Shown one piece after another: positions 26,484 to 34,883 of a stretch of 42,409 nt of DNA. Made by a program: the position numbers and the translations under genes. Position 1 is the first letter of the stretch; each line of letters opens with the position of its first letter. The notes below the pieces were generated by a model, which worked only from the letters and a program-made list of their open reading frames with translations, ran no database searches and had not been told where the DNA came from. The DNA comes from Nevskiaceae bacterium (GTDB taxonomy: Bacteria; Pseudomonadota; Gammaproteobacteria; Nevskiales; Nevskiaceae), in the NCBI GenBank assembly GCA_021731445.1, contig JAKFXK010000049.1, positions 1 to 42,409 of the forward strand, given 5' to 3'.

Positions 26484-27695
26484 TTAGTGCTCGCGATAGT
26501 CGAGATCACGCCCCCAGGTTTCGCGCAGTTTCCATAGTGAAGCCAGGCCCAGGGCAAACACCACGACGCCCAGTCCGAGCGTGGCGGGGATCAGCCCTGT
26601 CATCGGCTTCATGGCTTGCAGGCTCAAGGTGACGGGCACCGTCATCGCCCGCACCACATTCGGCACCGAGGTGGCGACGGTGGCGCGCAGGTTGGTGCCG
26701 AACTGCTCGGCGCTCATGGTGATGAAGGCTGTCCAATAACCCTGAGCGAGGCCGATTGCCAGCATCAGGCCGATGTAGGTCTCGCGGTCGGGTGCGCGCA
26801 GCAGCGCCAGCACCAGCGCGGCAAGGGCAACGAGACAGACGGCAATCACTTTCTTGCGGCTGTGCAGCCACTCGCTGATGAGGCCGGAGAACGCCGAACC
26901 AATCGCAAGACCCGAGGCCTGCCAGAGCAGCACGTCGGCAACGCGCAGTGGTTGTTCAAAGCCCAGCGCCTTGCCGTACTCGGGCGCGAAGTTCACGAAC
27001 AGCGCGGAGACGTACCACAGCGGTACCCCGACCGCGACGACCTGGGCGAAGCGCAGTGCTGGCCTGGCGCGCCCGAACAGCAGACCCCAGTTGCCCTGAT
27101 CGGCTTCGCCCCGGTGCTGCTCGAACATCGCCGACTCCTTCAGCACCGCGATGCGCAGGGCCAGCACCAAGAGGCCCATACCGCCGCCGAGGCCATAGGC
27201 CCAGCGCCAGTCGAGTTCGCCGCCGATGAGAGCGGCGGTGAGGGCGCCGAGCAGTCCCAGGAAGGAGATGGCCGTGGTGCCATAGCCACGCAGGTTTTTC
27301 GGCAGCAGCTCCGAGATCAGTGTGATGCCGGCGCCCAGCTCGCCTGCCAGTCCCACGCCGGCGAGAAAGCGCAACAGTGCGTACTGCTCGACGTTGGTCA
27401 CGAAGGCATTGGCGATATTGGCGATGGAATACAGCGCAATGGTGGCGATGAGCGCGCGCTTGCGTCCAAAGCGGTCGCCGATCCAGCCCCAGAAAAAGCC
27501 ACCGAACAACATGCCGATCATCTGCAGGTTGAACAGGCGGATGCCCCAGGTGGTATTGGCTTCACCGACCACGCCGAGGTCGGTGAGCGAAGCGACGCGC
27601 ACGACGCCGAAGATGACGATGTCGTAGAGATCGACGAAATAGCCGAGTGCGGCAGCGGCGACAGCGAGCGCGTAGGCGGGGCTTTTGCTCTGCAT
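26484..27695 (-). CDS. MFS carrier, carboxylate/metabolite:H+ symporter type
   Basis: 403 aa, 12 membrane helices. The first helix carries ALGYFVDLYDIVIFGVVRVA, with acidic residues typical of metabolite:H+ symporters, and the A-motif is GWIGDRFGRKRALI. A second half repeat has GLISEWLHSRKK. Starts one base after the SDR gene stop (ATG 27695). As the only inner-membrane carrier in the cluster, it is the natural candidate to import the acid released by the exported lipase; this is inference from context. Confidence 0.85.
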   Translation of the reverse strand: MQSKSPAYALAVAAAALGYFVDLYDIVIFGVVRVASLTDLGVVGEANTTWGIRLFNLQMIGMLFGGFFWGWIGDRFGRKRALIATIALYSIANIANAFVTNVEQYALLRFLAGVGLAGELGAGITLISELLPKNLRGYGTTAISFLGLLGALTAALIGGELDWRWAYGLGGGMGLLVLALRIAVLKESAMFEQHRGEADQGNWGLLFGRARPALRFAQVVAVGVPLWYVSALFVNFAPEYGKALGFEQPLRVADVLLWQASGLAIGSAFSGLISEWLHSRKKVIAVCLVALAALVLALLRAPDRETYIGLMLAIGLAQGYWTAFITMSAEQFGTNLRATVATSVPNVVRAMTVPVTLSLQAMKPMTGLIPATLGLGVVVFALGLASLWKLRETWGRDLDYREH

Positions 27696-27696
27696 G

Positions 27697-28431
27697 TCAG
27701 TGGCTCATGTACAGCCCGCCATTCACCGGGATGTTGGTCCCGGTGAGATAGGCAGATTCGGGGGCCACAAGAAACACCACGACGCGGGCAATCTCATCGG
27801 GGCGACCCATTCGGCCGAGCGGGATCTGCGCGTTCACCTTGGCGAGCGCCTCGGGCTTGATCGCCGCCGTCATCGGCGTGGCGATGTAGCCGGGTGAGAC
27901 GGTGTTGACGGTCACGCCCTGTGCGGCACCCTCCTGTGCCAGCGCCATGGTGAAGCCGTGCATCCCGGCTTTCGCCGCCGAGTAGTTGGCCTGCCCGAAC
28001 TGGCCTTTCTGGCCGTTGACCGAGGCGATGTTGACGATGCGGCCAAAGCCGCGCGCGCACATGCCTGCGAACACGGGATGAGTGGCGTTGAAGACGCTGT
28101 CGAGATTGCTGCTCAGCACCTGCCGCCATTGCTCGGCACTCATCTTCACGAAGCGCGCATCGCGGGTGATGCCCGCCGCATTCACCAGCACATCCACCGG
28201 GCCAATCTGCGACCCGATGGTCTGCATCGTCTTGCTGCTGGTTTCGTTGTCGGCGAGGTCCGCGAAGAACGCCGCACAGCCTGGGCGCATGGCCAGCCAC
28301 TCCGCCGCACGCACCTCGGCGCTGGGGTGATCGAGCGCCACCACGCGATGGCCTGCCAACACCAGCGCATCGACAATCGCGCTGCCGATTGCGCCCAGTC
28401 CGCCGGTCACTACGGCTGTCTTCTGCGTCAT
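27697..28431 (-). CDS. SDR, acetoacetyl-CoA reductase (PhaB)-like
   Basis: 244 aa, classical short-chain dehydrogenase. Nucleotide site TGGLGAIG (9-16), NAAG (84-87), catalytic S137, Y150 and K154. The segment NGQKGQFGQANYSAAKAGMH is almost the PhaB hallmark, so (R)-3-hydroxyacyl-CoA/3-ketoacyl-CoA interconversion with NADP(H) is the best guess. The ATG overlaps the lipase stop (ATGA). In this cluster it would reduce a KAS III product or oxidise an imported hydroxyacid thioester. No PHA synthase is in the window. Confidence 0.85.
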   Translation of the reverse strand: MTQKTAVVTGGLGAIGSAIVDALVLAGHRVVALDHPSAEVRAAEWLAMRPGCAAFFADLADNETSSKTMQTIGSQIGPVDVLVNAAGITRDARFVKMSAEQWRQVLSSNLDSVFNATHPVFAGMCARGFGRIVNIASVNGQKGQFGQANYSAAKAGMHGFTMALAQEGAAQGVTVNTVSPGYIATPMTAAIKPEALAKVNAQIPLGRMGRPDEIARVVVFLVAPESAYLTGTNIPVNGGLYMSH

Positions 28432-29906
28432 CTGCCTTTCTTCCTCTTGCCATCGTAGTCTGCGGCGGTGCCGGGGTCGTACTGTCGCTGCAAGCTGCGC
28501 TCGGCCTCGATCAGTTCGAGACTGATGTCGTAGTCGAGAATCAGCGGTGCACTCCGGCGGCCATCGGGTGCAATCGCCATTGCGGTGAGCCGCAGCGGCC
28601 CGGCGACATACACCGGCGCGGTGTACAGCGGCGAGCCGCTGTTGGGTGGGGTGCCGCTGGTGGTATAGACGATGAAGGCTTCCGGCTCGCTGGCGGTGAG
28701 CGTGACCTTGATCGGGTTCTGGTAGCTCTTCGCCATCTGCGCGCTGCTCACGGTCAGCTTGCCCGGCGCAAGCGGTTTGTCACCTCGCTTGTAGCGTGCG
28801 AGCGCGCTCGACAGGCCCGTCGCCGAATTGTGTGCGTAGCAGCTGGTTACAATGCCCGGCTCCAGTTGCAGCGACTGCACCACGGCGTTGCGCGCATCGG
28901 GGTTCTTCTCGCCGGTGGCGCAGTGCAGCGCGGCTTCGGGCTGGTCGACGCTCAAGCTGTCGCCCTTGCGCACGATGGCAGGCAGTTCGGCTGTGCGCGA
29001 GGGTTCCGGTGCCTGCTTCAGCCACGCGATCATCGCGTCCATCGTCTCCGGCTTGCGCGGCAGTTCGAGATGGTCGTACCAGGTGCCATGCTCGCGGTTG
29101 TAAGGGAGGTTGTAGGCTCCTTCGAGCGCGGAGGAGTCCTGCTGTGGCTTGGGGAACAGCACATCGCCCCAGCCGGTGCCGTCGTAGAGCGTCATGTAGC
29201 GCGTCGCCCCCGGCGTCTCGCCTCCGGCATTGAGCTGCGTGAGCCAGGGGCTGCCGGGTGCCAACTCGAAGGCCACACCCCGGTTCTGTCCCCGCGAGTA
29301 CATGTCCGCTGTCCAGACGCCATCGTTGGCGCCGCAGGCCGCGATGAAACTGCGCACCTTGTGCCAGCTGTTGGTCTGCTTCATCCATTGCCGCACCAAG
29401 GTCACGCCCAGTGAGTGGCCGATGATGTCCACCTGCCGCACGGGCTGGCCGGTCTCCTTGCTGAGGTGCTGCATCACGCTGTTGACGATGCGCTCGACGC
29501 TCGGCACCGAGAGATCAGCCGAGTCGAAATAGCGTACGTTGTCCCAGCCATAGCCGAGCGACCACAGGCCCGCATCGGCAAAGCCCCGGGTCTTGAAGTG
29601 CGCACGCGCAGGCAGCCAGTAGCGTGCCGAGACGGTGTTGCCGTGTATGAAGATCAGCGGGGTGTGGTCGAGCGGGCCACTGCCGCCGAAACCCGGCATC
29701 GGCTGGCCGGTCTCGTGTGATTTTGGCGGCGTGTAGCCGGTTGGAAAATCACTGAGCGTGTAAGGCTTGAGGCCGATGGCGGGCAGCAGTATCTCGCGCG
29801 GCGCGCAGGCGACCGTCATCGCCACGATGAAGGTCGTCCCCGCGAAAGCGGGGACCCAGGAAAACCGCTGACGTATCACCGCGAACAACAAAATGATGTG
29901 CTTCAT
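28428..29906 (-). CDS. Exported alpha/beta-hydrolase (lipase-like) with C-terminal chitobiase-type domain
   Basis: 492 aa. The alpha/beta-hydrolase core has FIHGN (86-90) for the oxyanion hole and GHSLG (163-167, Ser165). About 390-455 resembles the CHB_HEX_C_1 fold (EAFIVYTTSGTPPNSGSPLY), usually an accessory Ig-like domain. The N-terminus is hydrophobic and Cys34 (TVAC) may be a lipidation site, so the enzyme should work in the periplasm or outer membrane. Residues 16-25 (SWVPAFAGTT) are encoded by a REP-like repeat inserted in frame in the signal region. Starts 1 bp after the upstream barrel gene. Substrate: an ester, perhaps a triglyceride or polyester; not decided. Confidence 0.8.
   Translation of the reverse strand: MKHIILLFAVIRQRFSWVPAFAGTTFIVAMTVACAPREILLPAIGLKPYTLSDFPTGYTPPKSHETGQPMPGFGGSGPLDHTPLIFIHGNTVSARYWLPARAHFKTRGFADAGLWSLGYGWDNVRYFDSADLSVPSVERIVNSVMQHLSKETGQPVRQVDIIGHSLGVTLVRQWMKQTNSWHKVRSFIAACGANDGVWTADMYSRGQNRGVAFELAPGSPWLTQLNAGGETPGATRYMTLYDGTGWGDVLFPKPQQDSSALEGAYNLPYNREHGTWYDHLELPRKPETMDAMIAWLKQAPEPSRTAELPAIVRKGDSLSVDQPEAALHCATGEKNPDARNAVVQSLQLEPGIVTSCYAHNSATGLSSALARYKRGDKPLAPGKLTVSSAQMAKSYQNPIKVTLTASEPEAFIVYTTSGTPPNSGSPLYTAPVYVAGPLRLTAMAIAPDGRRSAPLILDYDISLELIEAERSLQRQYDPGTAADYDGKRKKGR
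29833..29860. repeat. REP-like repeat inside the lipase signal sequence
   Basis: GTCGTCCCCGC-GAAA-GCGGGGACCCAGG, a hairpin with an 8-bp GC stem. This repeat class is widespread in proteobacterial genomes and gives the recognisable WVPAFAGTT peptide when read through. Related elements lie in putA. Confidence 0.8.
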
Positions 29907-29907
29907 G

Positions 29908-31146
29908 TCAGGGTGCCCAGAAGAGGTGGACGAGCCTCAGCTCGAAGAACGGCGAGGCCGAGACCGCCGCCGCCTCCTGCACGCCGAACAGCGTCGAAGT
30001 GACTTGCGAGGTGGCGTTGCCCGGCCCGCAGTCTTCTCTCGTGCAGACATCGAACACCACGTCGATCTGGCTGCCGCGTCCGCCGATGGGCTTGGCGACG
30101 CGTGCCTGCACTACGGTCGAGGCGCGGTAGACATAGCTGATACCGGTGGTCAGCAGCGTGCCCTGTACGCCATTGTCCTCATACGGCCCGGCACGCGGAT
30201 TGAGATAGAACTGGTCGCTGCCGGGGTTGTCGCAGAGCTGCTGCGACACCACTGGGCCTAGCGCCACCCCCAGCATGTTGCCGGTGCGGGTGATGCCGTT
30301 GTTGGTGTTGTCGCAGGCGCTCTGTGGGGAGAGCGGCTGATCCTCGAAGTTGACCGTCACCTTGTCGTAGCCGTTGGAGCCGACGCTCTTGCGGTACGAG
30401 AAGCCCACGTCCGCAAACCAGTGCTCACTGAACTTCCAGGCGAAGTTGATCTCACCGTTGTAGACATCGGCGATGCGCGTGGGCGTGAGACCGCCGAACG
30501 AGGGTTTGTCGTTGTCGCCATTGAGCTGGTAGGCCACCGTGCCGTCGATATAGACGCGCCCGAACAGCTCCGAGTGGAAGGCCAGCTGCGGGATGACGCT
30601 CCAGTAGTTGGTGCCGGTATTCAGCGCCGCGCGCTGGTCGTAGCGGCCAATGGGAAACTTCACCGTGGTGGCAAGCAGGCCATTGGCTTTCACCGGCCCG
30701 GCACGCAGTTCGCTGCTGTAGATGCCGCAGAGGCCGAACAGATCACCCAGGCCATTGCTGCCGGGTCGCTGGTTGAACAGCCGCACGCGGTTGGCGATGG
30801 CCCCGGTGTTCTGCTGGTAGCTGACGCTGCCGATGGCGCGGCAGAACTGCGAGTGGTTTTTGAGTATGGGGATGTTGCTGTCGCGGAACAGGTTGCCGAT
30901 CCACAGCGCCTTGTAGAGAAACAGCACTGCGTCGGTGGAGTCGCCCGCCGGCACAAAGGGGCGGCCCAACTGCACCTTGTCGCCGTTGCGGTCATAGATC
31001 GCCTCGATCTCGGTGCCGATCAGCGTGTATTCCGCATAGATGCCGGGTGGCAGGATGCCGTACTCGCTGACGTGCGGGGTGAACACGATGCCGGCCTGTG
31101 TGGCGGTGGCAACACAAAGCATCAACAGAGGCAGGATTGCTTTCAT
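29908..31146 (-). CDS. Outer-membrane barrel/transporter-like protein 2
   Basis: 412 aa from ATG 31146, chosen because GAGAGA precedes it and the product opens with a clean signal peptide (MKAILPLLMLCVATATQA); an ATG at 31158 overlapping the previous stop is the alternative. The rest is rich in alternating aromatic/polar strands (FGRVYIDGTVAYQLNGDN, ISYVYRASTVVQARVAKP) and ends in LRLVHLFWAP, as beta-barrels do. Resembles the MetA/phenol-degradation family of outer-membrane channels (PF13557-like). Six cysteines occur, unusual for a barrel. Second of two tandem barrel genes, likely for substrate uptake. Confidence 0.65.
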   Translation of the reverse strand: MKAILPLLMLCVATATQAGIVFTPHVSEYGILPPGIYAEYTLIGTEIEAIYDRNGDKVQLGRPFVPAGDSTDAVLFLYKALWIGNLFRDSNIPILKNHSQFCRAIGSVSYQQNTGAIANRVRLFNQRPGSNGLGDLFGLCGIYSSELRAGPVKANGLLATTVKFPIGRYDQRAALNTGTNYWSVIPQLAFHSELFGRVYIDGTVAYQLNGDNDKPSFGGLTPTRIADVYNGEINFAWKFSEHWFADVGFSYRKSVGSNGYDKVTVNFEDQPLSPQSACDNTNNGITRTGNMLGVALGPVVSQQLCDNPGSDQFYLNPRAGPYEDNGVQGTLLTTGISYVYRASTVVQARVAKPIGGRGSQIDVVFDVCTREDCGPGNATSQVTSTLFGVQEAAAVSASPFFELRLVHLFWAP

Positions 31147-31154
31147 GATCTCTC

Positions 31155-32396
31155 TCATGGCTGCTTGCAGCCTGTGCAAGTGAAGCTGTCCCCCTGGCCG
31201 AAGTTGAGCTTGAGCGTCAGCGAAACCGCGGGCGAGGCATAGACGCGTGCAGGTCCAAGACCATGCACCCGCGTGCTGCCGCCAGCGGTGACATTGCAGC
31301 CGGTCGAACCGACCGTGCAGCCCGCTGGCTGGCGGTTGCTGTAGGGGAGGTCGAACTCACCGCTCTCGCCCGACAGCGGCATCGCGTAGTGCAGGCCCAG
31401 CAGCCAGCGCTGCGCGATGAAACCTTGCAGCGACAGGCCCGCGCGGATCAGCTTGGTGCCACCATCGCGGTAGACACCTGGTGTGGGGTAGTTGTCCGAC
31501 GCCGGCACCGTGTTGGGTGCTGCGGGTGCATTGGGCGCGAAGCGGGCATCGGCGTAGCTGTTGGCCTGCCCCTTGTGGCCATCCGCAAACGCAGTGAGAT
31601 GAAAACCGGAAAAGACGCGCTGCGAAAGACTCAGATCCCAGTACAGGTCATCACCCTGATTGGTGGGCGAGAGTCCGCCAAAAGCCGGGTCCTGGTTTTT
31701 GTAATAACTGCGATAGCCGGTGCCCGCATCGAGATGCGCGCCGGGCCAGGGCCGCGCGTAGAGGCCGAGCTGCCCGTGCGCCGCCAGCGTGTTGCTGCCC
31801 GGGTTGATCGGTGCATCGCGGTTGTACCCACCGGTGGGCAGTCTGAGACCGATGAGGGCGAGCAGCGCATATGGCGTCTCGCTGCGCTCGCGCCAGTTGC
31901 TGCTGCCCAATAGCCAGCTGCCGAACTCCATCGTCACGTCGGTGAGGCCGTTGCTGCGCGTGCTCAGCGAGTTGGCCCGTGTCGTGCGGTCATCGCGGGT
32001 GTCGCGGGCAAAGTCGGCGAGTGCGCCACGGGTGTCGTTGCGCGAATAGCCACCGTGTAGCCGTACGGTGTGCAGACGGCTGTCGAAAAACGGCACGCCT
32101 GCGGCCTCGAACAGCGGCAAGGTCCAGATCGCACTGACATCAAGCCGCTGCTCGGGGAAGCGCGTCTTGCCGGGCAGATTGGGCGTGGCGGTGTCCTGCT
32201 CCTTGCCGCTGGCGTCATAGCTCCTATCGCGCGCATCGAAGCCGAGTGATGTGCTGGTGTGGAAGGCCGGATACAGCGGCAGATAGCGCCCGAATTGAGG
32301 CGGCACATCGCCCGCGTGCGCGCTGCCGGCAAGTGCCAGCAGCAGGGCTGTCGCCTGGCGTTTGAAGCGGAATCTAGGGTGCTGCGATCGCTGCAT
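31155..32396 (-). CDS. Outer-membrane barrel/transporter-like protein 1
   Basis: 413 aa from ATG 32396 (MQRSQHPRFRFKRQATALLL, signal peptide ending SAHA). That start lies 23 bp inside the ligase gene. Strand-rich throughout, with SETPYALLALIGLRLPTGGY and PTNQGDDLYWDLSLSQRVFS patterns shared with MetA-pathway outer-membrane proteins and a SLTLKLNFGQGD strand near the end, then a CTGCKQP tail. Paired with a second barrel gene downstream. Probably a channel for hydrophobic or aromatic substrate; not proven. Confidence 0.65.
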   Translation of the reverse strand: MQRSQHPRFRFKRQATALLLALAGSAHAGDVPPQFGRYLPLYPAFHTSTSLGFDARDRSYDASGKEQDTATPNLPGKTRFPEQRLDVSAIWTLPLFEAAGVPFFDSRLHTVRLHGGYSRNDTRGALADFARDTRDDRTTRANSLSTRSNGLTDVTMEFGSWLLGSSNWRERSETPYALLALIGLRLPTGGYNRDAPINPGSNTLAAHGQLGLYARPWPGAHLDAGTGYRSYYKNQDPAFGGLSPTNQGDDLYWDLSLSQRVFSGFHLTAFADGHKGQANSYADARFAPNAPAAPNTVPASDNYPTPGVYRDGGTKLIRAGLSLQGFIAQRWLLGLHYAMPLSGESGEFDLPYSNRQPAGCTVGSTGCNVTAGGSTRVHGLGPARVYASPAVSLTLKLNFGQGDSFTCTGCKQP

Positions 32397-33894
32397 GTGG
32401 ATTCTCCTCAGCGGGGGCTGGCCGCGCTTCGTACAGGCGGCGTATTTCTGGTTTGTTGAACTTGCCCGCGCCGGTCTTGGGTAGTGCGGGCAGGAATAAG
32501 AACGCGCGTGGGCGCTTGTAGCCCGCGAGCTGGGATTTGAGCCAGGCCGTGAGCGTGTCGGCATCCAGCACCGAATCTTCGCGCAGTGCAAGCGCTGCCA
32601 ACCCCACCTCGCCCCAGGTGGCATGCGGCACGCCCAGCACGGCGCACTCGATCACTGCCGGATGCGCGGCAAGGGTCGCTTCCACCTCGGCGGGATAGAC
32701 GTTCTCGCCACCGCTGATGAACATCTCCTTGCGGCGTCCGGTGATGAAGGTGAGGCCCGTTGCATCGACACGTGCGAGATCGCCCGTCCACAGCCAGCCG
32801 TCGCGGTAGCACCCGGCCCATTCGTGCTCCCGCTCGAAATAGCCATTGCAGATTTGCGGGCCACTCAAAGTGAGTTCGCCCACTTCATCCGCTGCGCAGG
32901 GTGTGCCGTCGGGCTGACGCACCACTGCCTGCAAGCCGGGCAGCGGACGGCCCACGGCGAGTGGATGCAGAGCGGCATCGGCCTCGCTGATCGCAAAGCA
33001 GTTCACGCCCGCCTCGGTCATGCCGAAGCCCTGCTTGAAGGCGATGCCGCGCGCGGCGAACAGCGCGCGCAGTGAAGGCGGGCAGGGCGCGCCGCCGGAG
33101 ATCGCGCTGCGCACGCTGCTGAAATCCGCAGCCGCAAAGTCGCCGTGCTCGGCCAGCATTCGATACATCGTCGGCACCATGAACAGACGTGTTGCACGAT
33201 GCTGCTGCATCAGCCGCAGATACTCGCCTGCCTCGAAGGCCGGCATCAGAATCACCCGCCCGCCAATCGCCAGCAGCGGCGTGGCGTAGACATTGAGCGC
33301 GGCATGGAAGCAGGGTGTGGCCTGTATCGCGCAATCACTGCGCCTGAGACGCCAGCCACGCACGGTGGCGCGGATATTGGCGAGGGTTTGTCGGTAGGGG
33401 ATGAGCGCGCCCTTGGGTGTGCCGGTCGAGCCACCGGTGAACAGCAGCATGTGAGTGCTCGCCACTGTGCAGGGCGCTGTGACGGGGATGGCTTCGAGAG
33501 CTGCTTTCGCCAGCCAGTCTTCGTAAGTTTCAAGAGGCAGCCATTTGCCTGTATAGCACTCACCCAGCCTGGCGTTGGCGGTGTCCACGAACAGCAGCTT
33601 GGGGCGCACGTAGTCGAACAGCACGCGGGTTTCATCCAGCGACAGGCGATGGTTGAACGGCGTGTAGATGCAGCCGAGCTTGGGCGCGGCCAGCATCAGG
33701 TCGAAGTGGGCGACATGGTTGAGGGCAAGGATGGCGACGCGATCGCCAGGCTGCACGCCCAGCGCATGCAGTCGTGCGGCGAGGCGGTTGGCGCGCCGCG
33801 CGAGATCGCCATACGTGAGCCAGCGGCCGTCTGCCCACAGCGCGGGGCGTTCTGGCCAGCGGCGGGCGTTGCGGGCGGCGAGGTCGAGGTTCAT
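32374..33894 (-). CDS. Acyl-CoA synthetase / AMP-dependent ligase
   Basis: 506 aa counted from ATG 33894, whose ATGA overlaps the KAS III stop. Adenylating enzyme: P-loop LLFTGGSTGTPKGAL near 150, GFGMTEAG near 300, WTGD near 365, then the hinge and A8 motif GRRKEMFISGGENVYPAEVE and a C-terminal LPKTGAGKFNK with the catalytic Lys. Forms an acyl-AMP, then a CoA thioester. The acid-binding pocket cannot be read from sequence; medium- to long-chain or substituted fatty acids are likely given the neighbours. First activating step of the cluster. Confidence 0.92.
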   Translation of the reverse strand: MNLDLAARNARRWPERPALWADGRWLTYGDLARRANRLAARLHALGVQPGDRVAILALNHVAHFDLMLAAPKLGCIYTPFNHRLSLDETRVLFDYVRPKLLFVDTANARLGECYTGKWLPLETYEDWLAKAALEAIPVTAPCTVASTHMLLFTGGSTGTPKGALIPYRQTLANIRATVRGWRLRRSDCAIQATPCFHAALNVYATPLLAIGGRVILMPAFEAGEYLRLMQQHRATRLFMVPTMYRMLAEHGDFAAADFSSVRSAISGGAPCPPSLRALFAARGIAFKQGFGMTEAGVNCFAISEADAALHPLAVGRPLPGLQAVVRQPDGTPCAADEVGELTLSGPQICNGYFEREHEWAGCYRDGWLWTGDLARVDATGLTFITGRRKEMFISGGENVYPAEVEATLAAHPAVIECAVLGVPHATWGEVGLAALALREDSVLDADTLTAWLKSQLAGYKRPRAFLFLPALPKTGAGKFNKPEIRRLYEARPAPAEENPHAAIAAP

Positions 33895-34883
33895 GTGCAG
33901 CGCAGGCACAGCGCGTTCCAGACATAGCCGATGCCGGCGGCGCAGAGGATCACCGTATCGCCGGGCTTCAGCCGCCCCGCATCGCGCGCCAGCTTGAGCG
34001 ACAGCAGCGGATCGATCTGTCCGACATGGCCGTAGTCTTCGAGGTAGATCGAGCGCGATGCTGGCACGCCGATGCGTTGCAGCACGTCGAGATGGGCGCT
34101 GCGCTTCATGTGCAAGAGCCCGATATAACTCGCGTCCTGGGGTGCAAATCCGGAGCGTGCGCAGGCATCCTCCATCACGCCGACGAAGTTGCTTAGGCTT
34201 TTATCCTCCAACCGTGCACGCATGCCCGGCTGATCCGGAATGTGAAAACGGAACTGATCGAGATTGGCACCGGTAAGCGGCGCGCGGGTGCCGCCCACGG
34301 GCACGATCACGTCTTGCGAAAAACTGCCGTCGGTGCGCAGCGCGCTGCCCAGAATCTCGAAGCCCTTGCCGTTGCGTGTGACCACCGCCGCACCGCCGCC
34401 CGCAGCAAGGTTGTTGAGGAAACGAGTGGCGGGATCGGTGTAGTCGACGAGATCGCCATTGCGGTAGCCGCCCGCGATCAGCACGGTGTTGACTGACCCA
34501 TCGGCGAGCATCAGATCCTTCGCTTGCTTCAAGGCGAGAATCGCCGTGCCGCACTTCTGGCCCAGGTCATAGGCCCAGGCCCTGGTCGCGCCCAATTCGT
34601 ACGCGGTCTTGATCGCCGCCGTCCACACCGGAAACTCCTTGTGCTCCTCGGTGATGCCGATCAGCACATCGACGGTGGCTGCCGCAACGCCCGCATCGGC
34701 GAGCGCGGCGCGCGCGGCATGGATGCCCATGGCATTGGTGTGGTCGTCCGCGCCCGGCACGGTCTTGCGCTGGATGCCGAGCTTGTCGCGCACCACATTT
34801 TCCGGCACGCCGCTGGCGGCCGCGATGTGGGCCGCGTCGTGATGGGTCGAGGGCAGGTAGATGCCGAGACCGCTCAGGATCAC
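33891..34883 (-). CDS. 3-oxoacyl-ACP synthase III-type condensing enzyme
   Basis: 330 aa, thiolase fold. The start is a GTG at 34883, with GTGA overlapping the tetR stop. Catalytic C111 (DLGQKCGTAIL) and H258 (GLLHMKRS) are present, but the third residue, Asn in FabH, is a His here (H286, EDYGHVGQIDPLLSLK). This GHVGQ form is found in a distinct KAS III-like clade, so the reaction may not be ordinary fatty-acid initiation; it might condense acyl-CoAs, or cleave a 3-ketoacyl chain. It is encoded between tetR and the ligase gene. Function beyond C-C bond formation or cleavage is open. Confidence 0.85.
   Translation of the reverse strand: MILSGLGIYLPSTHHDAAHIAAASGVPENVVRDKLGIQRKTVPGADDHTNAMGIHAARAALADAGVAAATVDVLIGITEEHKEFPVWTAAIKTAYELGATRAWAYDLGQKCGTAILALKQAKDLMLADGSVNTVLIAGGYRNGDLVDYTDPATRFLNNLAAGGGAAVVTRNGKGFEILGSALRTDGSFSQDVIVPVGGTRAPLTGANLDQFRFHIPDQPGMRARLEDKSLSNFVGVMEDACARSGFAPQDASYIGLLHMKRSAHLDVLQRIGVPASRSIYLEDYGHVGQIDPLLSLKLARDAGRLKPGDTVILCAAGIGYVWNALCLRCT

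Noticed and set aside
32397-32624. 76 extra N-terminal residues on barrel protein 1.
   Set aside because: They lie opposite to nothing but inside the ligase gene frame-shifted, are Arg/Cys-rich, and would hide the signal peptide.
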